Positions 29,204 through 39,082 of a stretch of 64,000 nt of DNA are shown here, one piece after another. Origin of the DNA: Epithemia pelagica (Eukaryota > Bacillariophyta > Bacillariophyceae > Surirellales > Surirellaceae); the NCBI GenBank assembly GCA_946965045.2, contig OX337236.1, positions 868,001 through 932,000 of the forward strand. Reading direction: 5' to 3'. The notes below the pieces were generated by a model. The model was not told where the DNA came from, searched no databases, and saw only the letters and a program-made list of their open reading frames with translations. Positions within the stretch are counted from its first letter, which is position 1. Each line of letters starts with the position of its first letter. The position numbers and the translations under genes were made by a program.

Positions 29204-30130
29204 ATGAACTTTCAACTGAACCTTCCTGGCAAAAAGAAGGGCAAATCGAAAAAAACGTTGGCTGGTCTGAATCGTCGGGACGGCCACAAGACACCCAAGA
29301 ATGTGTTTGGCGCAGGTGATTCGGATGACGATGACGAGGTTCACCTCAGTAAAAGTACTTCAGGTTCATCCTATCGGGACAACGTGAACCGTGCTATAAA
29401 AAAAGAGCAAGACGCCATGAGAAAGCGAGCAGAACAAAGCATGAAGAGAGCAGCGCAAAGTCAAGAAGGAACGTCAATCTACGACTACGATGGGAGCTTT
29501 GAGTCCTTTAGTAGTCAGCAGCAAAGCACCAAGCCAAAGAAAGATTCCAATGGGGACAATGACAAGAAAGAAAGTCGATACATGAGTGAACTTCTAAAGG
29601 CTGCAAAGGAACGAAACTACGAACGCGACATTGCCTACGAACGGAAAATGGCACGTGAATTGAAATCAGAAGAAGAGGCCAATATCGAGTTACAGGCCAA
29701 AGATAAATTTATCACTGCCGGATATAAGAGAAAGTTAGAGGAACGACAGCTATGGAAAGAAAGTCGAGAGAAGCAGGACAAGGAAGAGACCAAGAAAGGT
29801 AATGCAATTGCCAACTTTTATGGGAACCTTTCGAAAAATGTTGCCATGGGAGGTTCTGCAGAGGTTGGAGGAAAAGAACCTCCGTCAGGACAAACTGAAA
29901 ACTCTAATCACGTGGATGGAACTCGCAGTTTCATGGACGGGTTTGAACGTTCTAAAGTTGCGAATGACATCGCAACAAACGAATCGACTCAATCGGCGAG
30001 AGCGAAAGATACTGAAACCACTTATATTGACCCAGAACAGTTGAGAAGTGAGAGAAGGAGACTGAGAGACGAAAAAGTTGCACAAGCAAGGGAGCGTTAC
30101 TTTAAACGTCATCCAATAACATCCGATTGA
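29204..30130 (+). CDS. NSRP1: NSRP1/CCDC55-like nuclear speckle splicing regulator
   Basis: A 308-residue, highly charged protein. The ATG at 29,204 is chosen because the frame further upstream offers only GTG. The N-terminus FQLNLPGKKKGK and VFGAGDSDDDDE match the NSRP1 start. The central coiled-coil domain (DUF2040, about residues 122-215) has SRYMSELLKAAKERNYERDIAYERK and DKFITAGYKRKLEER, ending IANFYGNLSKNVA. In animals this protein binds splicing factors in nuclear speckles and affects alternative splice choice. The C-terminus ends in a basic helix (RSERRRLRDEKVAQARERY). Nuclear location is inferred from the family. Confidence 0.85.
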   Translation: MNFQLNLPGKKKGKSKKTLAGLNRRDGHKTPKNVFGAGDSDDDDEVHLSKSTSGSSYRDNVNRAIKKEQDAMRKRAEQSMKRAAQSQEGTSIYDYDGSFESFSSQQQSTKPKKDSNGDNDKKESRYMSELLKAAKERNYERDIAYERKMARELKSEEEANIELQAKDKFITAGYKRKLEERQLWKESREKQDKEETKKGNAIANFYGNLSKNVAMGGSAEVGGKEPPSGQTENSNHVDGTRSFMDGFERSKVANDIATNESTQSARAKDTETTYIDPEQLRSERRRLRDEKVAQARERYFKRHPITSD

Positions 30131-30316
30131 TCCACATTGGCTTCAGCCATGTGTGTCGCATAGCTGCAAGGTGAATGTTTCTCTTCTTCGTCACAGACAG
30201 GCAACTCGTCATCAACTCGAGAGTAAAACCACAAGAATGGACACTTGCGATTGTGTATTTCTAATTGTTCCTCTAGAAAATTGCTTCTGTGATTTCAGAC
30301 CAATCACCGGGTGACC

Positions 30317-30937
30317 CTAGAAAGTGGTTCCATCCTGTGGTTGACGCAGTCTTCGATTTTGATCGCTACACATCTCCATTCGAATGGACTGGAGCACTTG
30401 CTCAATTCCCATATTCCGGTTCCAGTTGCGCATAGCTGGTACTTTGTTTGGATTTACTTTTCCTGATTTGCCGTCAACGCATCCCATATTGATTTTGGAA
30501 ACAAAACGCACATCCGGTGGGACAGCAGGATATTTTGAGGGGCAATGAATTCGAAGTTCGTAGAAGCGATCCGCAAACATGGTCTGGATTTCAGAATAAG
30601 AAACAAATGCCAACGTGGTGGTTCCAATAGGTCATTGTAGGGCATGAAAATAACAGAAGCCAACATTGTGGTTTATGGCGCACGTAAAGAAATACGAAGA
30701 ATTTCAGCTTTGTGTGAGCGTACTGAACAATAATCCCTCATCAGCTGAAAAATGTTCACTCACTGCCGGTGGACCCAATATGCCACCATTCCATTCTGTC
30801 AAAAAGGTATCCCCAGAATCGACGAGTCCGAATGATATGCACATATCACCATGACCCTTCTCACTTTTTTCCAGTTCTTCAAGAAGTTTGAAGTTACGAG
30901 GGACTATGACGACCTCGCCTGCAGGGGTTTTCTTCAT
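30317..30937 (-). CDS. MMS2: Ubiquitin-conjugating enzyme E2 variant, Mms2/UEV1 type
   Basis: A 146-residue protein from two exons, 30,937-30,764 and 30,583-30,317. The 180-nt phase-0 intron has donor GTGAGT and acceptor TCCAG. The sequence VPRNFKLLEELE, WNGGILGPP, YPAVPPDVRFVSKINM and LRQPQDG follows Mms2 closely, and the length matches the usual 145. It lacks the active-site Cys of true E2s, as UEVs do. With Ubc13 such proteins assemble Lys63-linked ubiquitin chains in error-free post-replication repair. No Ubc13 gene is in the window. The gene sits next to FAN1, also a DNA-repair gene, on the same strand. Confidence 0.93.
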
Positions 30938-31452
30938 CGTTTCTCGCAGTTGTGGTTGTCCTTTCTGTCGATGAATTAACGGGGCCCTCTCACCTCTCCT
31001 TTCTCAATGCTCGAATACTGCGGTTTTCGCTGCGGTGGCTCGAGTCTTCCAGAATCGCGCGGATTCCGATGACTCCCTAGCTGTTCCCTCAGTCAAAGCT
31101 CATAGAATCTTCAGGGGTAAGGCCTAACAGTGGCGCGGAAGCGTGTGCCCAAACTACCGGTAAGTATTACTCCTACGGCATAATAGTAAGCCTCATAATA
31201 TAGGAGTAGGAGTAGATTATAGGAGTAGGACGCAAGTAGAGACTATTGTGGGTCTATGCTCTTTCTAGACGTGCCGCTAAAAGCTGAAAGGAAGCTCCAC
31301 CCAGGTTAACGACGGAAAATGTGAGTCGTTTCAAGCATCCTGACATAATAGGACGGGTATGCTGCATGTTGTATAGGTACCGAAGTTTCCCTCTCATTCT
31401 TGGAATATATAGACTTGCTCGAAGACTCGATTCGAAATTTAGATGTGAACGC
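30938..31452. other. Intergenic region with short AT-rich repeats
   Basis: 515 bp between FAN1 (3' end) and the Mms2 start. It holds a run of TAGGAGTAGGA-like repeats near 31,200-31,230. The 86-codon frame at 31,254-31,514 overlaps the end of FAN1 and is not convincing. Confidence 0.35.
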
Positions 31453-34400
31453 TTACTTTTTTGTCTTTTGAGTGGTAGAAGAGCTCTCAAACTTGCAAAC
31501 TCTTGCTTGACCATTTTTATCCAAAATGTTTAACCAATCTTCCTGTCGACCGTCTAGTCGATCGTTTGAACTCTTGACTTCAACCATCATGCATTCGGGA
31601 ACAATCTCCTTGCCGTTGTAACAAAGCTCGAGTCTGTCTGGAAGATCTACGGCAGATAGTCGCAACGAAGCTCCGTTAACTTGTTCGTTGGTACCACTGC
31701 TTTGCTGGGGTCGTCTATTCCAGTTGTTTCCTCGACCGGCACTTCTCCCACCTCCCACTCCAGAATCCCCCACTTTGCTACATCCAAGAAACTCTTCGTC
31801 AGAAACCATTGTAACCACACGGAGGACCTCCTGTTCTTCTTGACTTGCTTTGCTTAACGATTCTCCGACCCAATCAGAAAGATCAACAAGAGTCGTACTT
31901 TTCTTGGAGGAAGATCCATAGAATGCACGAACCAGCAACAAGTCAGGAAGCCCACCGCTGTAATGGCGGTAGTCGAAGAGCAAACAACGAAATATGACAG
32001 CCAGCTGCCTACCACCGCATCCAGCCGCTATAAGCGAAAGAGTGCGTAGATTTGCCATGTCACGTTCAAGCAACGGATCTCGTTTGTCGGTCTGGGTTGC
32101 ATACAACAAACGAGATGATATAGCGTCATGCACGGAATTACATACTTCTTGCGGCGAACAAGTTGCCAGCTCAGACAAGTATTCTCCGATCTCTTGTCTT
32201 CTGCGGTGATAAAAGCATGGAAGGGGATATTTCTGTTCGCCATGTTGATGATCGCTTTGAAGGGAAAATCCAACATGAAGATCGAATGGCGCACCTTGGT
32301 ATGGACTAAGATGAACTGTGTCCGTTTCCGAACCCGATAAGTTGTTCGGGCAAGAACAGCCCCAATTGATTCCCATGAGTGGAGCACTACACAAAATTCG
32401 AAAAAGTGCCCGTATATGCCCTCCCTCATCGTGCCATCCAATCCATCCACCCTGGCTGTTAGCTCCATCGTCTTTCTCAGGATGGCACACTGGAAGGCGC
32501 CCAATGTGGTAATGTTCCATCGCCAATTGCTCCACGTTCAGAGAGGAATCATCGTGACCAATGTATGAGCACCTAAAACCAGGTCCCTGTGAGGCATCGA
32601 TTGCCTTGTCGCTGACAAGGGCGTTGGCGACCGCCATGTCGGTGACGGGAGTCCAGTCGGAGTATCGCTTGTCGTCGACAGCGTCCTCAACCTTTTCGTC
32701 AGTGCTCCCAAGTCGAAGACCCAGTTCATTGGCTTCAAGGCAGAACTTTGTGCTGCTTAGCGATGTTGTCAAAGGCTGTTTGAGTCGACGCGCAAGACTC
32801 CGAATAGAGGAGAAGCTCACTTGACTAGTGGGAACAAAAGCATGAAGGATTTTCCGGCACCATGAAGAGAGAATGGAAGCGGAAGTGTCCCGGTCTTTCT
32901 TCAGCATGGCCCGAACGTCCTTGCTGTTTCCTTCTTGATGGCAAATACTGTGGTTTCTATGTTGCCGATCCAAGTGGGTCTGGTCAATCATGAGACGATC
33001 TAAAGCTTTCCCCCTTGCCCGCCGAGAAAGCAAAACAATAGCCATGGGGTGGCATGCGATTTCACTCGTTGCGTTTTCTTCACCCTCGGAATCAAGATCA
33101 CACTGAGTTGATCCAAACAAAAGAACTTGGAGAGCATGAACGGCGAGTTTATACAATTCGAGTCGTTCGATGTATGGGATAATATCCCATAGGATATAGG
33201 CTAGGCATCCTTCCCACCACATGTGTCGAAGCCATGGCTTGGTGGACATTCTTGTCACCTCGTCCGATCGAATCGTGCCCAAACGTGCTTGCAATAAATG
33301 AATGATCGCGATTGCCAGAGTGACAAGAATTTTTTCGCACTCGGTGTGAATCGGTATATGTGAAAGCTGGTAGAGGTCGTGGTTGACATTCCTCCGCACC
33401 GCGATGGTAAGTGACAGTACATCCTCCGGACTGAGATCAAAAGCGGCGAGAAATGTGCTCAATAAAGAGTCCAGTCCAGCTTTCGTTTGAATATTGAGAA
33501 AGTCAAGACTCTCATGAGACGCCTCGTCTGAGACATTGGCTTTGGGTTCAGCTCTGACGTTGTTATTAGCCTGCGCAGCTTTGAGGCGACGTTCGCGTTG
33601 TCGTGATTCGTACCTCATGAGTTCGTGCAGCTCAATCCAATAATCAACATTCGCACGCCTTCCATCATGAAAAGAAAAACCCAGTCAGTAAAAATACCAA
33701 CAAGTGTAATGTAGCAAGCGGCACAATATGATGGAACTTACAGGTCCGCGCAAAGCTCCCACGCACGAAAGGAAGCGACAGAGTGAAACACTTCACAAGT
33801 TTGACCACGGTTGGAAGCCATGATTGGTTTGTAGGCACCACGAAATAAGGCCGATGCCAACCCAAAACGAACCATTGATCCAGGATACACCACTTGACTG
33901 AAGGTATGTTCTCCAGGTGGCTTGATTTTATCGCTCAAGGGAAATGTTCTCAACGTCTCGTTGTTGCTGTGGTCGTCATCACGACGACGACTATACACAT
34001 CCAAAAGACTTTTCCATCCGTTTGAATCATCACTTCGCATCTCCCCTGGTCCACTCGTGGCGCACAAGTAGAGTCGACAACATCGACGCAAAGTTCTCGT
34101 GGGACTTTCTCGTAACCTCCAGCACGCATGCGAAGAACAGGACAAGGTGGGGTTGGTATGAGACAAACCACTCTGTGCCACCAATTCGCGCAGTTGCCGC
34201 AAAATATTGCCGCTGTATTCTTTTCGAACAGAACTTGGAACATAGCCGGCAGGTCCCATGGTGGAAGGAGATATTCCACAGCATAACTTTAATATGTCTA
34301 AGGCAATTTTGTCCAGCAGTAGGGCATTGACATGCTTTACGACAGGAAGAAGCTGTTGCGATCTTCCTTTCCAATTAGCTTTTGAACACCCCTTGCTATT

Positions 34401-36335
34401 GCGATTGTTCATGGACACCAAGATGGATTGTTGTTGATTCATCTGTCTCCATACTTGATTCTTTGTAGTTCTCATGCGACTGTTGTTGAGGTTGTTGTTC
34501 GTATTGTTGATTGACGTGTTGCTTTTACCCCTTGCTTGTTTCATTCCCAGTTTTTCCAGAAGTGAGCTCCTCATATCACTCGTCAGAACCGATAGACCCA
34601 CGGTCCGACCACATTCTTCTTCCCCATCGAACGATCGTATCAAACCGGACGATGCCAGCTGGTTCAAATCTCGAAACATTTTTTCTGCTTGAGCCAAGTG
34701 GAGAGCTAACAAATTCATATTGGGTACCACTTTTCGAGTACTGCGATTCTTCATACTGTCGTTGTTGTCCTTGTCTTCCAACGAATCAGATTCCCTGGAT
34801 GCAAACGTGTTTGTACCCCTGTCTTGCTCTTGCTTCTCGCTCGTCTCCTCCGCGTCAGCCAAAGCGTCCTTGGGTCTGTAATATCGTTCGTAGATATCAT
34901 CAATACGAAACCAGGGTCCCCGGCGATAGAACAAACGACAGTATAAATGTAGCCATCGAATGGCATCATCGTGCTCCATGGTTTCGCCATCTTCCGAGTG
35001 TGATTCTGCTGCGAGCCGCATCTTACGAGGGACCTTTTGGTGTTGGGGCGGTGGATCCTCCGAATTCGTACAACAGTTGTCCGTCTTGAATGGTTGAGGA
35101 GGTTCCTGCTTGTTTCGACAACGACGACGACGACACAGCAAACAAGTACAAGAAGAATCCAGGGTTGGTACTGCAATTGGACGGTACAGGCGCTGGAGGA
35201 ACAGGACAGCAGTCAAATCGTCGCCTCTATCCCATGCCATTAATTGAGTCGATCCACCCACCCTCCACCGAGCATCGTTGGAAATGGTAAAGGCAATCTC
35301 GGCCAGTGTTTGTATATATGCGGACTGGACCAGAGGGAAACGGCAAGGACGATTGACGGTGGAAGCCTTGGGGTCTGTGTCCTGTCCTACCACTTCTTCT
35401 CCGTCTTGTGGAACCAACGAGTCATGATTCAGACCGAGGGCGGAAGCGGCATCCAATAAAGGTGAGGATTCTTTGCCTTGTTGAGGGATGCCCAAGAGTG
35501 GATGCGTCGTACTTGTGGAATACTGTGGTGGTGGAGGAAAGTCCAGCAGTGCGCCAGACACGACTTTTTTCATCACTTTGGTGGAACCATGCTGTTTCGT
35601 CGTTGATTGCATAGTCGCATCTCTCGTTCTTTCACATGCGTCTACGGTCGCTCCATTAACACATTGTGGTTTGTCCTTGAAAGGCTCAGGAGGAGGCCCC
35701 ATTGGAGTATTCGAGGGTGGACGTTGTCGTCGTGACGGTGAGGGAGGAAGTGTCCACATAAACTGCACTTCGTCGTCGTCGTCGTCCTCCGCCTGAGAGT
35801 CAGTCTGTTGAGAACCTGCTCTCTCGTTCAGTGCTGTTGTTGTTGTTGTAGTCGAATCCGTAGAGTTGTCCGGACCGCCTCCATTCGTTGTGGTGGTTTG
35901 GCTGTTGGCATCAAATAATTCAAAACTGGAACGATCCAAGGAAACTCGAGCCGGTTTGGGGATGGGATCCTTGTTCGTGCGACGCGAGCACTGTTGCTTT
36001 TTGGAAGAATCCCGAGGAGGAGGTGCATGAGGTTCCTCGGCCACCTCGGATGGAGCTTCTCGATGCACCAAGTGTTGAGGTACCCACTCCAACTCCAATG
36101 ACGAAGCCCATTGAATCAAGCATTGATGTTCATGAGAGACGGACTCTTCACCATCAGCATCTTGAACGAGAAATGCCGCATACCGGGTTTCCGTTGTGCG
36201 TTTTCGTTTTCCCTTGACGGATGCTGCTCTACGTTTCACCCATACCTTGGGAAGCGACGGCAATTCTTCAAGATCCTCTTTGTGGTTGTTGTTCTGTGGT
36301 GTGGATGATGATGGTTCAGCAAACGGGTGCTCCAT
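31453..36335 (-). CDS. FAN1: FAN1-type structure-specific nuclease (VRR-NUC)
   Basis: A 1,599-residue protein from two exons, 36,335-33,742 and 33,658-31,453. The 83-nt intron has donor GTAAGT and acceptor GGAAG. FAN1 is a 5' flap endonuclease/exonuclease for interstrand crosslink repair. The first ~330 residues are low-complexity and acidic. The conserved part begins near residue 340 (AEIAFTISNDARWRV). It includes WFRIDDIYERYY, the linker RAWELCADLRANVDYW built across the splice, and a TPR-like helical region. The C-terminal VRR-NUC domain has GLPDLLLV (Asp about 1433) and EVKSSNDRLDG (Glu and Lys about 1555-1557), so the PD-ExK metal site is intact. I see no UBZ finger. The protein is longer than animal FAN1 (about 1,000 aa) through inserts. 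The start is divergent from HscB, 180 bp away. Confidence 0.9.
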
Positions 36336-36515
36336 TTTATTTTTTTATGGTGGGGGTGTGCCTCCATGCTTTTGTCTTCCAAGTGCGCGCGTCCGCGCGC
36401 GTGTCGGGCTGTGCCTGGGGGCACCCCCAAACTCTGACCAACGAAAGTAACAAAATTCCTGAATCTTTTTCCATTTCTGACATTTTTCTCGAAACATCTG
36501 CATTTTCAGACCAGA

Positions 36516-37316
36516 ATGATTCTTGCGGAAACGACAATGATGAAGAAAACAACTTCCCTCTTCAGACCGTTTGTCGGAGCAATAAGATATACATCTCGAC
36601 AGAGATGCATCGGCCACAGAGATTCTCTGCTTGGCATAGAATGGACACGATGGGGCGGTGAAATGTCACTCAAGAGAAGCTTGACCACGAATGATTCCGC
36701 GAATCGTACAACGAATGAGCCGTCCGACAGTTCAATCACAACGAATGCCTTTCATATTCTGGGCATTCCACAATCGTTTGAGATCGATGCCAAGGAGCTC
36801 AAGCAAAAATATCTTGCTCTCATGAACCAACATCATCCAGATCATCAACAACACCAAACTAGTTCAGACGTGGAGGCAACCGCCACAACGGCATCGACCA
36901 TTACGCATGCCTACGAACAACTCTTGAACCCACACCGTCGAGCGGTTCATTTACTCGAAGTCTTGGGGAAACCACTGTTGGAGGGCGAAAGCAATCACCC
37001 CAACAAGCACAGCAAGAGGGACGCATCTTCTCCCGTTGTGGACATGGAATTCTTATCGCAGGTTATGGAAATCCGGGAACAAATTGATCACACACTCAAC
37101 CGTGAAAACCCAGAGGAAGAGGATGGAGCGCTGCTGGATGCCGCCCTCAAGCCTCTGTGGCATGAGAACAATGCCAGGATCCATGAAACATGTCATGCGT
37201 TGCAACAAGCCTTTCAACAAGGTGATTTGGATCAGGCCCTTCGACTCACGGGACATTTGCAATACTGGAATCGCATCGATGAAACAATACGAGAGAATCT
37301 GTCATCCCTCAACTAA
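36516..37316 (+). CDS. HSCB: HscB/Jac1 J-domain co-chaperone for Fe-S cluster assembly
   Basis: A 266-residue frame from the ATG at 36,516; ATGs at 36,537/36,540 give a cleaner basic presequence (MMKKTTSLFRPFVGA) and may be the true start. An N-terminal mitochondrial signal of about 60 residues is followed by a J domain (about 75-150) with FHILGIPQSFEID and the HPD motif in NQHHPDHQ. A C-terminal HscB oligomerisation domain follows (FLSQVMEIREQID ... DLDQALRLTGHLQYWNRIDETI). The protein stimulates the mitochondrial Hsp70 that transfers Fe-S clusters from the Isu scaffold. The N-terminal Cys pair of human HSCB is not seen. Confidence 0.88.
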   Translation: MILAETTMMKKTTSLFRPFVGAIRYTSRQRCIGHRDSLLGIEWTRWGGEMSLKRSLTTNDSANRTTNEPSDSSITTNAFHILGIPQSFEIDAKELKQKYLALMNQHHPDHQQHQTSSDVEATATTASTITHAYEQLLNPHRRAVHLLEVLGKPLLEGESNHPNKHSKRDASSPVVDMEFLSQVMEIREQIDHTLNRENPEEEDGALLDAALKPLWHENNARIHETCHALQQAFQQGDLDQALRLTGHLQYWNRIDETIRENLSSLN

Positions 37317-37422
37317 TAGGGCACGAACAAGGATACAAAATTCAATACACCAGCATGTTCTGTGTTCTTCCACGTTGAAAACTTTTGTCTTGTAATGGGA
37401 GCTGATGACAAAATCGATACGC

Positions 37423-38175
37423 TCACTGCACACTCGCTCTTCCCCGGAATTGAAAGAAACTCTTGAGGCCGTGACCAAGGCCATTAGCTTCTCTTTTATG
37501 TCCTCGTTTTTGCTTGCGTCTGCGTTGCCGTTCTTCTCGTCGTGCGGCCTGGTCCACATTATCATTCTTGCTGGCCATGCGAGATTTTTGGATCTGAAAC
37601 ATTTCCACTTGAACCTTGGTCAGACTTTCGCGGGTGTGGTTCCGTCGTGCAATTTCTTCCCGGGCAAACATGTCCAACCGTCTCAAGCCGGGTTCTTGTC
37701 GTTGCTCGTATTCGCTCTTTTCTCGTTGCCGTTCTTGAAATGCGGCAAGGTCAATCTCCTCCGAATCATCGACTTCCCACGCCAACATGACTGGCAAACC
37801 TCGAGCGGATGGATGATCACCCAGAGTCATTCGATGTTTATGAACACGGACCGAACCAAATTGGACCGAACCACTTTCCTCATGTTGCGTGGAATCCGAA
37901 CTACTATCCAACGATGATCGACTGGAATCTTGGACAGTCAGGTTGTCGTCATCACTGAGTGGATCCGTCAAGCCACTCCTACTCGACATGTTGTCATGCG
38001 CATTGGACTTGACATACCCCACTGCTGCGATGGAATCACGCGGAATCAACTTTCCAAACGGCCGAATTGGAACGTCTCGTTCATTGTCATCATCATCATC
38101 TGGTACAGTACAAGATTGTTTGTCGAAAACGTTTGTCGCTTCCGTCGACTTGGGTTGTTCCGTATTACAGAGCAT
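37423..38175 (-). CDS. Diatom-type unknown protein with VxFGSVxVHxHxxTLGDHPS motif
   Basis: A 250-residue protein starting at the ATG at 38,175; the open frame extends 7 codons further but from TTG. The first 100 residues are acidic and Ser-rich. In the middle, VQFGSVRVHKHRMTLGDHPS is followed by PVMLAWEVDD. From memory, this motif type recurs in many short diatom proteins of unknown function. The C-terminal part is a basic, Arg/Gln-rich coiled-coil-like region (REERQRRRKQKRGHK) that could bind nucleic acid or act as a nuclear signal. No catalytic residues are evident. Confidence 0.6.
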   Translation of the reverse strand: MLCNTEQPKSTEATNVFDKQSCTVPDDDDDNERDVPIRPFGKLIPRDSIAAVGYVKSNAHDNMSSRSGLTDPLSDDDNLTVQDSSRSSLDSSSDSTQHEESGSVQFGSVRVHKHRMTLGDHPSARGLPVMLAWEVDDSEEIDLAAFQERQREKSEYEQRQEPGLRRLDMFAREEIARRNHTRESLTKVQVEMFQIQKSRMASKNDNVDQAARREERQRRRKQKRGHKREANGLGHGLKSFFQFRGRASVQ

Positions 38176-38502
38176 CGTTCCCACTGTCCGAATCAATGAG
38201 CAAGGTACAAACTACCGTAGGACCTTGGTGTGATGTTTTGTGTTGTGTATGATCCTTTGTCGAGAGTCTTACGGGGGGGAATACTCCTAGGAAAAAATGG
38301 AGGAACCCATGAGAATGAGAACCCATGAGATCAGGTATCAGGTAGCCATATTACCGGGAGTAGATGTCGTTCCTGGGAAGTGTGATTGGAAGAGAACCCA
38401 TCTTCGGTATCTGAGCCGTGAACTCCCAAGAGAATATTAATGACATTTACCCCCAAAACTAAACCTCATCGCCACAACATGCTACAGAAGTCAACCGTTG
38501 AG
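38176..38502. other. Intergenic region before the tyrosine-recombinase element
   Basis: About 330 bp; GAACCCATGAGA occurs in two closely spaced variants near 38,305-38,330. It presumably includes the promoter of the gene at 37,423-38,175. Nothing else is recognised. Confidence 0.35.
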
Positions 38503-38643
38503 TGGCTATCGCCACTTCAGTTGCGTGCTACCTCAACCGTCCTTGGCTTGTGATAGAAGATAGCTAGACGAGTAGCTGGTGTTGGGCGAAATACTCCTAG
38601 TTTTCTAGGAGCCCAAACCTTGCTACCGTGCTAGCGGAAAGCC
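38503..38643 (-). repeat. Split repeat B2 of the YR retrotransposon
   Basis: 141 bp beginning TGGCTATCGCCAC on the plus strand and ending GCGGAAAGCC. It matches 38,801-38,935 except for an extra ACTCCT in this copy. Confidence 0.85.
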
Positions 38644-38658
38644 AGGGCGGGTAGGGCG

Positions 38659-38801
38659 GGTTAATCTATTCTATTCCGAACGGTCTCTCGTGACGGCAAG
38701 AAAAGAATGAGACTTGGCTCTGTGCGATGTGTGTGACACCCGGGTTGCTTTGCTGGACGGGCACGCGCGTCGTCCGTCAATCGTCCGCACGCAACAACAA
38801 T
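38659..38801 (-). repeat. Split repeat A2 of the YR retrotransposon
   Basis: 143 bp, apparently identical to 44,539-44,681. It abuts B1 with one shared base, so the A/B boundary reproduces the junction expected in a circular intermediate. Confidence 0.88.
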
Positions 38802-38935
38802 GGCTATCGCCACTTCAGTTGCGTGCTACCTCAACCGTCCTTGGCTTGTGATAGAAGATAGCTAGACGAGTAGCTGGTGTTGGGCGAAATAGTTTTCTAG
38901 GAGCCCAAACCTTGCTACCGTGCTAGCGGAAAGCC
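38801..38935 (-). repeat. Split repeat B1 of the YR retrotransposon
   Basis: 135 bp copy of the B repeat on the internal side, downstream of the recombinase frame. It lacks the 6 bp present in B2. Confidence 0.85.
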
Positions 38936-39082
38936 CACTTCTTGGTGGGCCAAGATAGTGACGGGTGGGACGGGTGACATCGGAGGTGTGGGAGATTGTA
39001 GAGAATGAGTGGGGAATTTGGATGGGAAATAGAAATGGGTATGGGGAGGGTTGGTGCCGTAGGAGTAGGTATGGAACTCGGG

